This document shows positions 1 to 12,403 of a stretch of DNA of 64,000 bases, in pieces. How positions within the stretch are numbered: the first letter of the stretch is position 1; each line of letters begins with the position of its first letter. The stretch is from Apostichopus japonicus. Lineage: Eukaryota; Echinodermata; Holothuroidea; Aspidochirotida; Stichopodidae. The notes below the pieces were generated by a model, which was not told the DNA's origin, ran no database searches, and saw only the letters and a program-made list of their open reading frames with translations. Made by a program: the position numbers and the translations under genes. The stretch is from positions 10,695,501 to 10,759,500 of the forward strand of contig NC_092566.1 in assembly GCF_037975245.1 (NCBI RefSeq). The letters are read 5' to 3'.

Positions 1-3000
1 TGATCACAGAAAAAGGATACAACTGGAAGATACATATACCACAACCCACAAGTTCTTAAAGCAACGGGCAATCAAATCACTTCTCTTTTCTCTTCTCTTC
101 TTTCGAAAACCAGCATTTGTAAGAGGTTTGTCCAGGCAGCTAAAGTGGTGCTAAAGAGCATTTCAGGATGTAGAATATTTAATCCAAATATCCCAGTTCC
201 ATATGCAATGCGGATAGAATCGAGGAGAGGGTTTCACCAAATGGGGAAGTAAAACGAGATGCTGCAGTTGATGAATTTTTTACATTTTCTGGCGTAAAAT
301 GGATCGGGACCTCTCCTCGACATGCGTGCCGAATATTTTAAGTTTTTATTTTTTATTTGCAAGATAACAGGGAGACTTGCTTCCATAATAAATTAACCTC
401 TATACAACAAACTTGGATACATCGTATCCCAGCATTTTGTCTGTTCATTGTCTTGATGACTCTGAAAGCTTCACCCAATTCTGTCTGGAAGAATTATCTT
501 TGTTCAGTTTTCACTGCAGGAGATCGATCCAGTGGCAAAATGTTAATTTTTTTTGTACAATTCATAGACAATTATGAGAAAACAAAAGGAGAGTAAATTT
601 TCGTAACTTTTAGTATTTTGTTAAGATGAGAAATGTTTATCTAAAACATAAAGTGCCCTTACTTTTTAATTTGATTTCTAGAAGTACAGTAATACCACAT
701 TTACTCTTCAAATGCAATGAAAATCACATGTGCATTTATTGATTTGCTATAGATATGTATTTAACAATAGAAAGCGACTTTTAGAGTGCTGCGGGGACCG
801 CCTAAATAGCTAAGGCAGTTTATGTAAAGTTTTGCTTTCCTTGGAAGTCTGTATGTAATTACATGACACCGAGGAAGTAAACATGACATGACTTCACAAC
901 ACAAGAGTTTCATAAAAGTTGCCAATATCAGAAAAGTTGCCCCCTGGTTTGTTTTACAAAGAGGCCCAGATATGTAATTTAATATAGGTTTGGCTCGGTG
1001 TTTTGGGCGGCATTTTATCACTTGCTATAGTTAACACGAGTACCATTTCCAAAACTTCACCTCCGGCAGTTCTCCCCCTATGAATATTCAGCGTTCAAGG
1101 TCTCTTATCTTTTTTCACTGCCGTGGAATTAGATCGAGAAAATATTAGCTTCTGACCCCGAGAGTGTAATTTAGAAAGAGAGAGGGGGGGACATTTTTCT
1201 TGGAGGAGCAAACTTAGCATCTCTGGTCGACCGTATCGCAGTTGGAGCAACCGGTCTTCGTCCATATAGAAAGGGGAAAAAAGGATCGGAGTTAAATTAT
1301 TCACCAGAGGGGGCTGCCCTGAGTGATCCCCTTTTACGTCACATGAGCCCTGGATAATCCCATTGGGGATCTTTTGAAGGATTATCTGCTGATCGTCCAT
1401 GACACAGTCTTTCTCTAAGTCCCCTTCAGTACCTCTGATATGTCCTTGCTTCACAAAACATCTCATCAACTCTTATTAGAGACATTTGTGGGGATATGCC
1501 ATCCTACTATACCGACATTACAAACAGAACGCAGGTATAAAGTGGGATATGGGTTACTTGTGCCTAAGGTAAAAAAAAAAAAAAAAAACCTTTGCAGAAA
1601 AACAAAGAGTCTTTTCCATACTTAATAGGATTATTCATTATTTAGCCCAGCAAGAGATCTAACCAAGTCTTAATTCAGTCATTTAAAGGGCTTCACCACA
1701 TCACGCCGAATCTATTCTGTTATATAACTAATTAAACCATTTTAAAACTCAAACTCTAAATTTTGAACAATCGACAAAAAGTGCAGGGAAAATTGAAGGA
1801 ATGGATTAACCTTTGGACAAAGACATCTTCCAAGTTTGTGCATTTCTGAATATTAACTAATACAGAGTGATTTATCATACAGTCCAAGTCTCAAGGCAAG
1901 ATAAACAACTGTCATCATATATTCTTGCATCCATTCATGTTTTGCTTTAATGAATATCACAAAATAATGGTTAAGACCTTCCATTAATTAAAGCCGGGAA
2001 GACTCCTTTTACTCCCTGTAATTCAGCAAAGAGGCAGCCATGATGATGGCAATGTCAAACAATAACCCCCTTTTCCAGTGACAAAAACAAAATCATAAAA
2101 TTCAAAATAAAGTACACTGTTTAATATAATTATCTAAAAACATCTTCCAATGTAAAGTGACCAGATGTCAAAAGTCATTGCCTATGTAGCTGTTATTCGT
2201 TTGTATGGATCCGAATTTGTTTGATACACGATTGTCTAAATTCTAATTGTTTTGGGATTTTCTTCTTCTTTAAATTCCATTAAGAACAGCAACAACATCA
2301 CCAACAGACTTGTAATCAAAGTTAAACAAAACCAGTGAGTTAGTCGTTGACATTCGCCAATCCTCCAAAAATATGACAACAAATACACATCCTGTATTCA
2401 TCCAATCATATTATTCACTACATAATTTGCATCTAATTTGCATCTAGTCTACCTAAACAGCCCTAATAACTTTGGTAACTAATATAATCCTACTTGTATA
2501 AATAAAAATTATCATTTCAGTATGAAACTGAACAAATTTTTGTCACTCTATGATTGATGGTGGTAAGCATTATTAATCATATGAATTATATGAATTATAT
2601 TATATTAATTATATTAATGAAATAAAACTTTACTTGAAGTGGTCCATTGAATGCACTTAGATATACTGATAACTTTCAAGAGTTACTTTTTAAGTCTAAA
2701 CTATACTTATGTTTCTTAAAAGCTGGATATGGACTGTATTTCTATCCATTTCTGAATGGCGGGCCGCACATTATACTTGTAACACCAACACTGTGGATCA
2801 CCTTAAATGCAACGTTTGTATTTATTAAAATATGCAATATCAATCAGTCCCCCACAAAAAACCAATGTAATTCGCACCCAATTAGGGAGGCCAAGCTGAT
2901 GTCAAGAATTCAAGTGACATAAAAAGTGAACTTAAATGAAAGAGTACAATAATATGACAGAGAAATAGCTTCAAAATATTTGTGGTCATGAAGATGAAAT

Positions 3001-6000
3001 TTTTTTTCAACGTCATGGAAATAATATAAACCTATAAATCTGTTATCTTTGAAATCAATGACATGATTCTCCATTATTAACACCTCCACAGTTAACACTT
3101 TAAAAAATGCCCATCCATAGTGGATGAGCACATTGCATTGATGTAAATTAGCGGTAGAAATTGCGTAGAAATTCATTAACAACCCAGAAATTTGTTCGAT
3201 TGATGTTTCCAATTAGCATGACAGGTTTTTCAAGTCATACTATGGGTCGTTTTTGTGACAGACCCACAAAGAAATGTACATCATTTATAAAACCGCACTA
3301 ATTAAGCAATTTCTAATAAAATGTCATGTAAGCATTTATTAAGACCAATAGAACTGACATCCCTCAATGCATCGGCTCTTATGTATAGGAACTGTCCAAA
3401 GTCCATGTGATGTCCATTATTGTTACACTTCTTTTTAATATATAATCATAGTGATAATTTGCATACTTTTAACAGAAACCTTAATTGTAATATTTTCCAG
3501 TAGGATCTGTGATTTCCATTTAATTGATCAGAAATTGACCAATTAATTTATCACTGTCTCATTGCGGTATTCTTTTCTTCATTGTCTTCATTATTGCTAA
3601 GTTTATTGCAATTATTATTATTTTCTATTAAATTTAAAAATTGGCATTCAAATGATTCATTCCAGTGATATAGAGACCATGTTTGGTTGAACATGATGTG
3701 AATAAACAAACTCACATTTGGTTAAATGAGAAACAAAAGGGTCAAAAGTTAAACGGTCCTTAGATGAAAACCTGTTAATAGCGCTGGCGGTAGTCAAACA
3801 AAGTGAATCTATGCCTGGCAATAGATAGTTCAACATCTTTGGGACGATACTTACAACCGTATTTGACGAGAGATTACAAATACATCCCATTTTGAAATAA
3901 ATTTTTGCTGCTTCTACTGTGCATAGCCAATTGTCATACACCCCAAAATGCATGCAGATATTCTCCCAGCAGAATGCTCATCTTCAACATCTGTGTAAAT
4001 CAAGACACTGAAAGATTTATGGGCAATGTTTTAAACAAAGTTCAAACGGTGCTAGTCATTCTAATTAACTTTAACTTCAAAAAACCCAAGTTTTTTTGGG
4101 AGATCCTTTTGCATCAACGTGGCACCAGGCACGAAAATAGAGTCTAGGACAAATCGTGTACTCACATATAGTTGCTTACATTTATACAAAGTGTCAAATG
4201 TTGAGGCCCTGCCGGGGGTTGCCCGAAAGTAGCGGATAACATGCGATAACTTAACGCAAGTCTCTATCTTATGTAGCCGTATGCCACTTGGGTGGCTGAA
4301 GTGTTTTTATACAGGGACAAACAAACTCAATAATTACACAGTGCCTTTTACGCACAACTGAACACGACGCGTACAATATCACTGCAAAATTGGAATAGAA
4401 TGACTTTCAAGCCATATGAAAGGGGTTTTTTTAACTGATGAAGAAAACTTATGATTAAATAACTCTTACAATGAAAATTGTTAAATATGTTTAACTTGGT
4501 GTTATACATTTTTTTTTTGCGGGGGGGTGGGGGGGAGTTAAAAAATGTCAACAAATGAAGCCATGCAAACACATAGTACTTGTCTTGTTCATCAATCAAT
4601 CCAATTAATACATTAATTTATTCCTCACAACACTTCTACATGTAATATATAGGATAACCTGCGTTCAAGTACTTAGCTGTAGAGTGATGTGGTTATTAAC
4701 ACAAGAGAATCTTGAGTCTATGAGAGTGACCTGAAGTAAATAGAGTTCACCTTAGCATGACCCTAGATTTACTAAATATTGGAATTTTAACCAAGCGAGA
4801 CCCTGGACATGATCTATACATCTCAACTGCTGCTAGTGGTGGAGTTGGAAAAATTAAAAACCAAGGGCCGAAGTCAGTCAGGTGATGAGTATCTCTATCA
4901 AAGATAAACTGAGTTATTGCTTTAGTAAATTGAGGAGCTCTAGTACTAATATATTTATATGCGTGTATCAGGATGCAGTACTAATGGAAAAATAACAGGG
5001 TTGTGAAGTTTACGGGGAAACCCGTAAACGAATACAATTTACGCAATAGAAGCTACTGTACTGTGACGTAGACAGTTTTTACACGTCCTCATTGTTGTAC
5101 AAAAAAAAATAACATGTAATTAACTGGATGTCCAAATTACCAAATAAACAAAGTTCTGTCTTTACCTTACTTTTAAGGGGGGATGGGAGGGTGGGGGGCA
5201 GGGGTTTAAAATGTTGTCAGTTTTAATTGTACTTTAAAAGGAGAAAAAAAAAGCCACATTTTGTGTTGACATCTGCTATAATCTTAAAGCAAGCAAACGT
5301 CCATGTCCACAGGATTTACAGGCACCTGAAAATGGTAACGTTATAATATTACCGTCCACCAATGTCATCTCAGTATAAAAATTATTTAAAACATTTACAT
5401 ATATGTTACAAATTACATGAAATCTTTAGGATACAAAATTTTCTGACATATTAAAGGGATAATGGACTTGTTAATACCCTGCTGATTTTCACTAAGATTA
5501 TGATACTAAACTCAATGATACTTGATCCAATTCTGGTCGAAAATTACATACGGCCATATCAGAATGACACAGATCCGTATATTCTCATATTTTGCAAAGA
5601 ACTACCAATTTTTTTCTCATATTTTGCAAGATCTACCAATGTTTTCCCCCATCTTGTTCAAACCTTAATAGTTTTGAAGCAAAGTACACATCAGGCTTTT
5701 GCCATATTCCTTGACATATGTATATCCTTCGAACGCAAAAAAAAAATTTATGCAAATTTGTCAACTACGGTGCAGAGGTGAGATCCTAAAGAGATATTAT
5801 TTTTCATTAAAAAGTTGTAGAAGAGTAGTAACCACCTTGTCCTCTTCATTAAGGAAGCGTGAACAAGATAGCGAGATGAAAGAAGAGAAAAGAGAGGCAA
5901 GGAGGATGTTTATATACATGCAAACGAGATCAGAGAGAGAAATCGGAACACTCTTCCACGATCTTGTGATATCGTCGTGCATTTATGAGAAGAGTGAAAA

Positions 6001-6395
6001 GCCCGATTCGGTATTAAATTGGACTCGAAAGAAACTTCAAATCATTTTCAGACCTTGCCCAATCTCTATACTTTCCTTTCTCCTCTTTCCTTCTCTCTTC
6101 CTTTTTTTTGGTGAATGTCCCATATTCCTTCGGGGAAAAAATTGATTGCGCATGAAATATAGAAAGAAAGGAACGGAGCCAAAAGGCTCAGCTGTATACT
6201 GCAATAAAAGAAGCTGATTACTGTCGAAGCTAACGTCTCCGCATCTCTCAACACACGGCCGCAGTTGCGCTTATAGCTGTCAGGGCACGATAAACGCGCA
6301 CATAAATTACACGCCAACCATCACCTCGCCACTCGATGCTTGCTTGGGAATAATAGATGCACGAGGGAAGGCGAATGTCTAGATCAGAAGATGAG

Positions 6396-6432
6396 AGAGA
6401 GAGAGAGATAGATAGAGAGAAAGAAGAAGAGA
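6396..6432. repeat. GA-rich microsatellite
   Basis: Imperfect (GA)n/(GATA)n run: gagagagagagatagatagagagaaagaag. Confidence 0.85.
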
Positions 6433-6760
6433 CCACTGGTCTGATGGATCACTTCCAAGTTCTTCCGCTGCTGTTGCTACTGCAGCTATGAGTTTAACCG
6501 TATATACACACCCTGAGAGACGGGAGCAATACGAAATATTGAGGCGACTAAATATACAGAACTACAGTGCTGCGCTTAAATAAGCTTCAATTGACAGCAG
6601 GCTAATACTGTGTGGACTGGAGACTTTATATCTATGATTAAAAAGTCACTGACATAGAGGTGAAAAAACTCATGTTACAGTGTCACAGAAAGTAGGATCG
6701 TAATTATGGCTTGACACGTGAAGATGCAAACTAATATCAAGAGAAATGTTAGGAAAAGAG

Positions 6761-6820
6761 ATGGATGGAGGGATGGATGGATGGATGGATGGATGGATGG
6801 ATGGATGGATGGATGGATGG
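6761..6820. repeat. (ATGG)n microsatellite
   Basis: About 15 tandem ATGG units with one interruption (gagg) near the start. They create an artificial Pro/Ser/Ile/His repeat peptide on the minus strand. Confidence 0.97.
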
Positions 6821-9800
6821 CAAGGTTGAAGGTGTAAATTCGAGAAATTTCTCATTTTGGCTTGTATCTTGATCCCCTGTCACAAACAGATATCGAAATC
6901 TTCCACAAAAAAACCAAAAAAGGTTGCAACTAATGAGCTATTTCAGTATGCTTGGGGAGGAGCCATCAAATCACATGATTGAGGACTATTCAAAAGTGTA
7001 CAAAGGTTTTTTGTTTTGTTTTTTGAATTGATGAAGCTATACGTTACATTAGAGAGGTATAGGATATACTGTAGTCTTGGTCTTAGCATTTACATTATAC
7101 TGGTGAACTTGCAATGTCATTTTGATATCACCAGCATTGGCCAAAGGATCTATCCTATAAATATCTGTATAAATAAAGGGAGAAAAACCAGTTGGTTATC
7201 AATGGTCATTTAATGTATAAATAACTGGAAAAGTGATCGGCACATAAAGGCATCGTCTGGTGGAAGATTTGGATGCATTGTCCTCATAGTTCTAAATATT
7301 TTCTTTCTAACCATGTGAAAATTGTCCCCATTCCACGTTTTCTTCTTGCAGAGATCTGGTTTTCAAATTCAACAGTTTCTCACCAAAAGTACCGCTTGTT
7401 GGAACGCATCAATTTGGTGAATGGCGTAGTGCAGGCAAATAGGCAAAACGAGCAACTTGATATAGCACTCCCATTTCCACAGCAAATTCACTCTCGCGTG
7501 TACACGCACAGGTGATTGCCTATATATATTACGAATACATCGCGAACGTACATATACAGTGCACCATGCCCAGTTGGTACATATAGCGTTGCGTCAAAAT
7601 CGCTGATATAAATTTTACAGATTAAATTTGCAGTAAAAGGAAGCATGAAAAGTATTTGGAACATTGAAAGATGAAACTTGGCGGAATTGATGTCAGAGCT
7701 ACCGAGAAGCTTAGCCTTCGCAGAACTGTCCGATTGTAAACTTTAGAGTAGCCTACATGCTAACATTCTTCGCATTGGAGATGGACAGTGCATGTATAAA
7801 CAATGACGATTCTGCTGTTCAAACTTATCTTCTGTTACACAAAAATCACAAAATCACCGATGCCCTACAAATATGACGGCTTAACGATTTTTTAAAAAAA
7901 ATATAGAAAATTATATGAAATTTCACAAAAATTAGGGAAGAAATTAATCTGTATTCAAATGCGGTTTTTTATGTGATTACTGTAGGAACTGTATGAACAT
8001 GGGTTATTTTGCTGTCTGCATTTGCGAAGATGACGTCACGTTCTCTACTGTTCAAAGTATATTTGAAGTATCCATCCTAAACGATTAAAATATCATTTCC
8101 CTGTCAAACGCAACATAAGCGTTCTCATATTTTGAAAAATCCATGTTTGGAAAATTATTGATTGTTTTCTAAGGTAACTTCTAAGGGCTAACCAGACAAT
8201 TCTTTTAAGGGAGGGCAAAAATCATGTACATATTGTATAGTATTTCCAGCTCTTCTAAAGTAATAAATTGTTCTAGTTTTAAATAATAATTAAAACAACA
8301 AAACAACTCATTCTCACAATTTATAGAGGAATAGTACAGTTAACATCAATCAAAGCTTGGCATATAGTGAGAGATGAAACAGATAATAGTGTATGACACA
8401 ACTGTGAAAGGGGTTAATAACTTCTTGCAATGACTAAATTCACACAGGCAGTCAATTAGCAGACGATAAACATTACTACATTAGACTTCTCAGAATCTTT
8501 TGTATTAACATCCCTAGGCCAAATTCAAGACTGGAAAATTTCTTTTCAGTAATGCCATAGAGAATAAAATTCTCTATGACCACCATATTGAGTTAGCATC
8601 TTAATTCATTGTCGATTTCTCAACTTAATTAAGCCGTCTCTATGAAGACACCAACCTGGAGGTTGCATATATTTTTATCCTCGATAAAGGATCATGTATC
8701 GAAAATAAAACGTCAAATGCAAAATTTGCTCGATTGTTTGCAACAGGCGATGTTGCAAGACGGCAAACACTGTGTAAAGTGCATTGTGTTGATTTTTATC
8801 GTTACTGATACCAGGAGAGCAAAGAACACTATTGGCTACACTAAACAATTCAAAACACTCGTTTCTGTTGTGCTATCCAATCTAAACTGGAGGGCAATTA
8901 TGCCTAACAATGATTTCTCTGTTTGAATGCCACTTGGAGACATGTCCCAGATATATGCTAAAAAGTCAAATATTGGTCACTCAATCATGCTCAAATTTCA
9001 ACAAGCATTTTACCACCTTTCCTCAACAGGGTTCCCCAATACCAGAGATGCCATGGGTTCCCTTCCTACTCTCTCCCTACTTCCTCCCTACCCCATCCCC
9101 CTGCTTCCAATAATTTCACATGGGTGTGGTGCTGCCTCAGGCAGCAATGTCAACTTCAAGGAGCATTGGTGTGTCTCCCAGTCTGCCCAATCTCAAACCC
9201 GAGTCAGGATCACTTGACATTGACAAAATAATGTTCCTTGGTGAGATATTAAAGCTTTGAATGGAATATCCCCGATAATGTTTGTGAATAAACTCAAGCG
9301 TTTGAACCCCACAGGAAAGTAGTTTGGCTAAAATTTACTGATCCTTAGCACCCAAAAACTTTGGGCCGATATTCATGACCTTTGAACAGACTTGACTGTT
9401 TTTTCGCTTTACTTCAGAAATTACTAATGCATTGAAGCGTAACTTGTATTTTTACAAAACAATATCAAACCTTATAAAGGGTAAAAATAGTGCACAAACA
9501 AGGATTCAAGTTTGTTTATCTTTAAACCTCATTAAAAACTAAATTTACGTGTATATAGGCATGCTTTGTTGCACAGAATAAACAGACATGGTTCTGGTAA
9601 AAGTTTTTTTACTCTGAGCGAGTGTGATTGAGCGACTAGCATCTTCGTCGTTCACTGCGCATGACTGCAGCGTAAAACATATTGTGCGCTTTGACCAATG
9701 TTAGCTTCCATCCGATACGACCACAGACCTACAATAAACTGAGAACAAATACTAAACCTTAACATTACCTGAACATTAACAACACCTTATCGGTATAACT

Positions 9801-10559
9801 TATTAATTAAACAGAAAGACTATGAAGTACATATATGGTGGATGCCAAAATATTTTACCATTCGAGTATTCATATTAAGAATTGGTGATGAGATCAGAAC
9901 CTTTAATGGTCTGAATATCATGAATCTTTTGAAGATGATATATGTATTGTTTGTGAATAAAATGCTCTGTTGATGCCTAATTGACACAGTAGCTGACATA
10001 ACATGAGTCTCTAAGGTGAAAAATATAAGGCTCAACTGTTATTCTCATCTTGAAAACTTTACTGTCTCTCGCAAGTCCCCAACAAACTTTTCTCACTCGT
10101 GCAAAACCAAACCAAAACACTAAGAACGAGAAGGTTAAGAAGAAAGAGAGAAATAAAGACCACTAACAATCCGATAACGTATCGCCGCTGCAATGCAAGA
10201 AGAATATTTGTACAAATTTCAATGTTTTAGGTATATAAATCCCTGCTGGTTGTTAACTTTGTTAACTTGTTAACTTTTGAATGAATTTCATATGGTTTAC
10301 AAAATGTTTCCAAACAAACAGACAATTGTTTTTTCTTTTTTTTTCAGTTATTTTTAGGACGTTTAAGCCACCACAAATGTGGGTGAAACCCGCAAGGGCT
10401 AATGGATTACAACTTACACGTCGTCGGATGGCTTCCGATTCTACATAATTGCTGATTAATGAGGTGTATAGGCTCATTCGATATCTGATGTGCAAAGCGC
10501 TCTGCGGAGTACAAATCAGTGACACAATCTAAATCTGGGCATGATGTATGTGAGCTTAC

Positions 10560-10697
10560 CTTCGACATTTCGTCCACGACCAGCACGGAGCACCGTTCGC
10601 AGCGCATGAGTGAGATGGTGAGTTCCATTATGCGTCGGACGATGCTGGATAATGTGCTCTGCTCCTCGAAGAGTACTTTAGCTAATTCCAAGAGAAC
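10560..10697 (-). CDS. PDE5: PDE5/PDE11-like phosphodiesterase, exon 5: inter-GAF linker and start of GAF-B
   Basis: The 138-nt, phase 0-0 exon has acceptor tgtgtttatag and donor TCGAAG|gtaagc. It encodes residues 359-404: VLLELAKVLFEEQSTLSSIV, then RRIMELTISLMRCERCSVLV, then VDEMSK. LFEEQ is the conserved inter-GAF helix motif of PDE5 and PDE11. CERCSVLVVDE is the first strand of GAF-B and is nearer PDE11 (CERCSVLLLED) than PDE5. This is the last exon I can recognise. The rest of GAF-B and the HD-type catalytic domain with its metal-binding histidines must lie beyond the left edge, or in exons too short or diverged to see in 1-10559. The gene is therefore partial here. Confidence 0.94.
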
Positions 10698-10853
10698 CTA
10701 TAAACACATCACAAAAGAAAAATCCATATTCAAATGAAAATTACTTTAAAATATTTTTTCAATTATTGTTTACATTTGCTAAATTGCAGGATATTTTTCA
10801 ATTAAGTTGAAACAGAATTTTCATGTCCATAGTCAACCTGATTTTGACATTTA

Positions 10854-10890
<37 letters not shown>

Positions 10891-12313
10891 GAGATTAATC
10901 ATTTTACTGAAATACTGTATTTTTCAGGCAAACCAAAATCCAAAGGTGGATAGTCCTAAGCGCTCATCTTATGGGAGACCATTTGACCAAAAGCAATGTT
11001 AGAACATTTTAGACCTACCTTCATGCTATTATTCTACTAAGTCACTTCAAACCGTTTTCCAAACACTATTAAGTACCAGTAATGCAGAGAATCACAATGA
11101 TCAACTTCCTAACCTTTGATTTAACACTTCAGAACACCACAAACGTTGAGCAACTTTTGGGAAATCCTAATTCATCCCTATCAATATCAATATGAAAGGA
11201 GAAGCAGTTTGAGTCTAATTTCTGACAATGGCCAAGCATGACTACCTAGATGCCCTTTCACCCTTAACAGACAAAATAAAACAGAACAATGGATGCAATT
11301 AAAGTCCAATTGTCTATATAGTACAACAGCAATTCATAGCTACATTTTTAAGGTTATATTTAACTGGGTGATGAACAATAGATACCAGCTTTTGAATATC
11401 TCATGTTGATGTTTTATTGCCCTTCAGAAGAGAAGAAGATCATACACTTTTTCAAGATCTACTGCGAATATCTACGGCATGTACATATTCATGTATAAAG
11501 GTGAAACGTGATGTGTATTCACAACACAATAAAATGACCTTTCAACTTTCAAGACTGCAAAAAAGTTAGAACATAAAGCAAAATAAAATCAAAGTCACTA
11601 TTAAAGCTTACTTCAAAATTTTTAAAGATTTGACTCAAAGATTAATTTAAAAAGCAACATTTAATATTATAGCATGATAGAGACGAATATGACAACGATA
11701 TTTTTCTTTCATCCTTCAAAGAAAAGTTCACAGGGAATAATTGACTTTTGATCGAATGATGAAAGAGAAAAAACATGTATACTTAGGCATCATGGTTAAG
11801 TTTGCATTCAAATTCCATTATGCAGTCTCTTGACATGACAGCATTTGAAGTGGACATGATTTGTGCTGTGAACTTGAAGCAGCAGGTGTGATGTCATAGA
11901 GGCACACTGACAAATTTCTTTCATAAATCTTTCTTTAAATTTTACATCCAAATTTGCCTACTTAAATATTTGAATACATCTCAACATGAACACATCTTAG
12001 TCTTTAGCATATTGTGAACTTTAGCCAATCCAAGGTCAAAACAATTTTGACCTTGGAAAGAAATTTAAAGAATGAAAAATTAATCTGAAAAATAAAGAAA
12101 ATTTAAACATTTTGCTGTCAGTGTTCAACTATGACAATTTCACCCTGTGTTTTTTTTCAAGTTCATTCACTGACGGTATACATCTGTCACAAATTCAAAT
12201 ATTAATATCGCGTAAATGGAATGTAGAAATTGCAAGTAGATGCTTGGAATAATGTTGTTCCTCTTTCATCAAAAGTCATTTAAGTAAATCATCATCATGT
12301 CATCCATTAATAC
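10698..12313 (-). other. Intron 4 of the PDE gene (1.6 kb)
   Basis: The intron is AT-rich and has a 31-base T run on the + strand at about 10858-10888 (poly-A in the gene sense). No other feature was seen. Confidence 0.8.
10858..10888. repeat. 31-base T homopolymer
   Basis: Uninterrupted T run on the + strand, ending in tag. It lies 161 bp upstream of exon 5 in gene orientation. Confidence 0.95.
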
Positions 12314-12403
12314 CTGATTTCTCCTGATCTCAAGAGTAGCACGCTCATATATCTTGGCATTGTTGATCCCGATGCCACAGAACTGTAGGTACTGACGGAA
12401 TAC
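12314..12403 (-). CDS. PDE5: PDE5/PDE11-like phosphodiesterase, exon 4: last GAF-A helix and linker
   Basis: The 90-nt, phase 0-0 exon runs from acceptor tctctctttcacag to donor AATCAG|gtatta. It encodes 30 residues (329-358): VFRQYLQFCGIGINNAKIYE, then RATLEIRRNQ. This corresponds to the C-terminal helix of GAF-A and the start of the long inter-GAF helix. Human PDE5A has YLAFCGIVLHNAQLYE followed by ENKRNQ at the same place. The RRNQ end joins V-L-L-E-L of exon 5, which reproduces the family text RNQVLLDLA. The exon is too short to identify by length, but its order, strand, phase and sequence all fit the exons on either side. It sits 13.1 kb downstream of exon 3. Confidence 0.93.

Larger units (their letters stand above)
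1..10559 (-). other. Intronic sequence downstream of exon 5, no recognised exon
   Basis: I searched the minus strand for the rest of GAF-B (a DAYQDPRF-like motif, SILCVPI, GVAQL-NK) and for HD-domain motifs (HNWRH, HDLDHRG) and saw none. The open frames present, such as 1095-1469 and 2910-3212, do not resemble the family. The stretch holds simple repeats and AT-rich DNA, so the next PDE exon probably lies off the left edge. Confidence 0.55.

Noticed and set aside
1095-1469. 124-codon minus-strand frame as the next PDE exon
   Set aside because: The strand is right, but the peptide has none of the GAF-B or HD motifs and no clear flanking splice sites in phase 0.
5699-6145. 148-codon + strand frame
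   Set aside because: The composition is that of random AT-rich sequence, there are no splice or start signals, and several overlapping frames are open on both strands.
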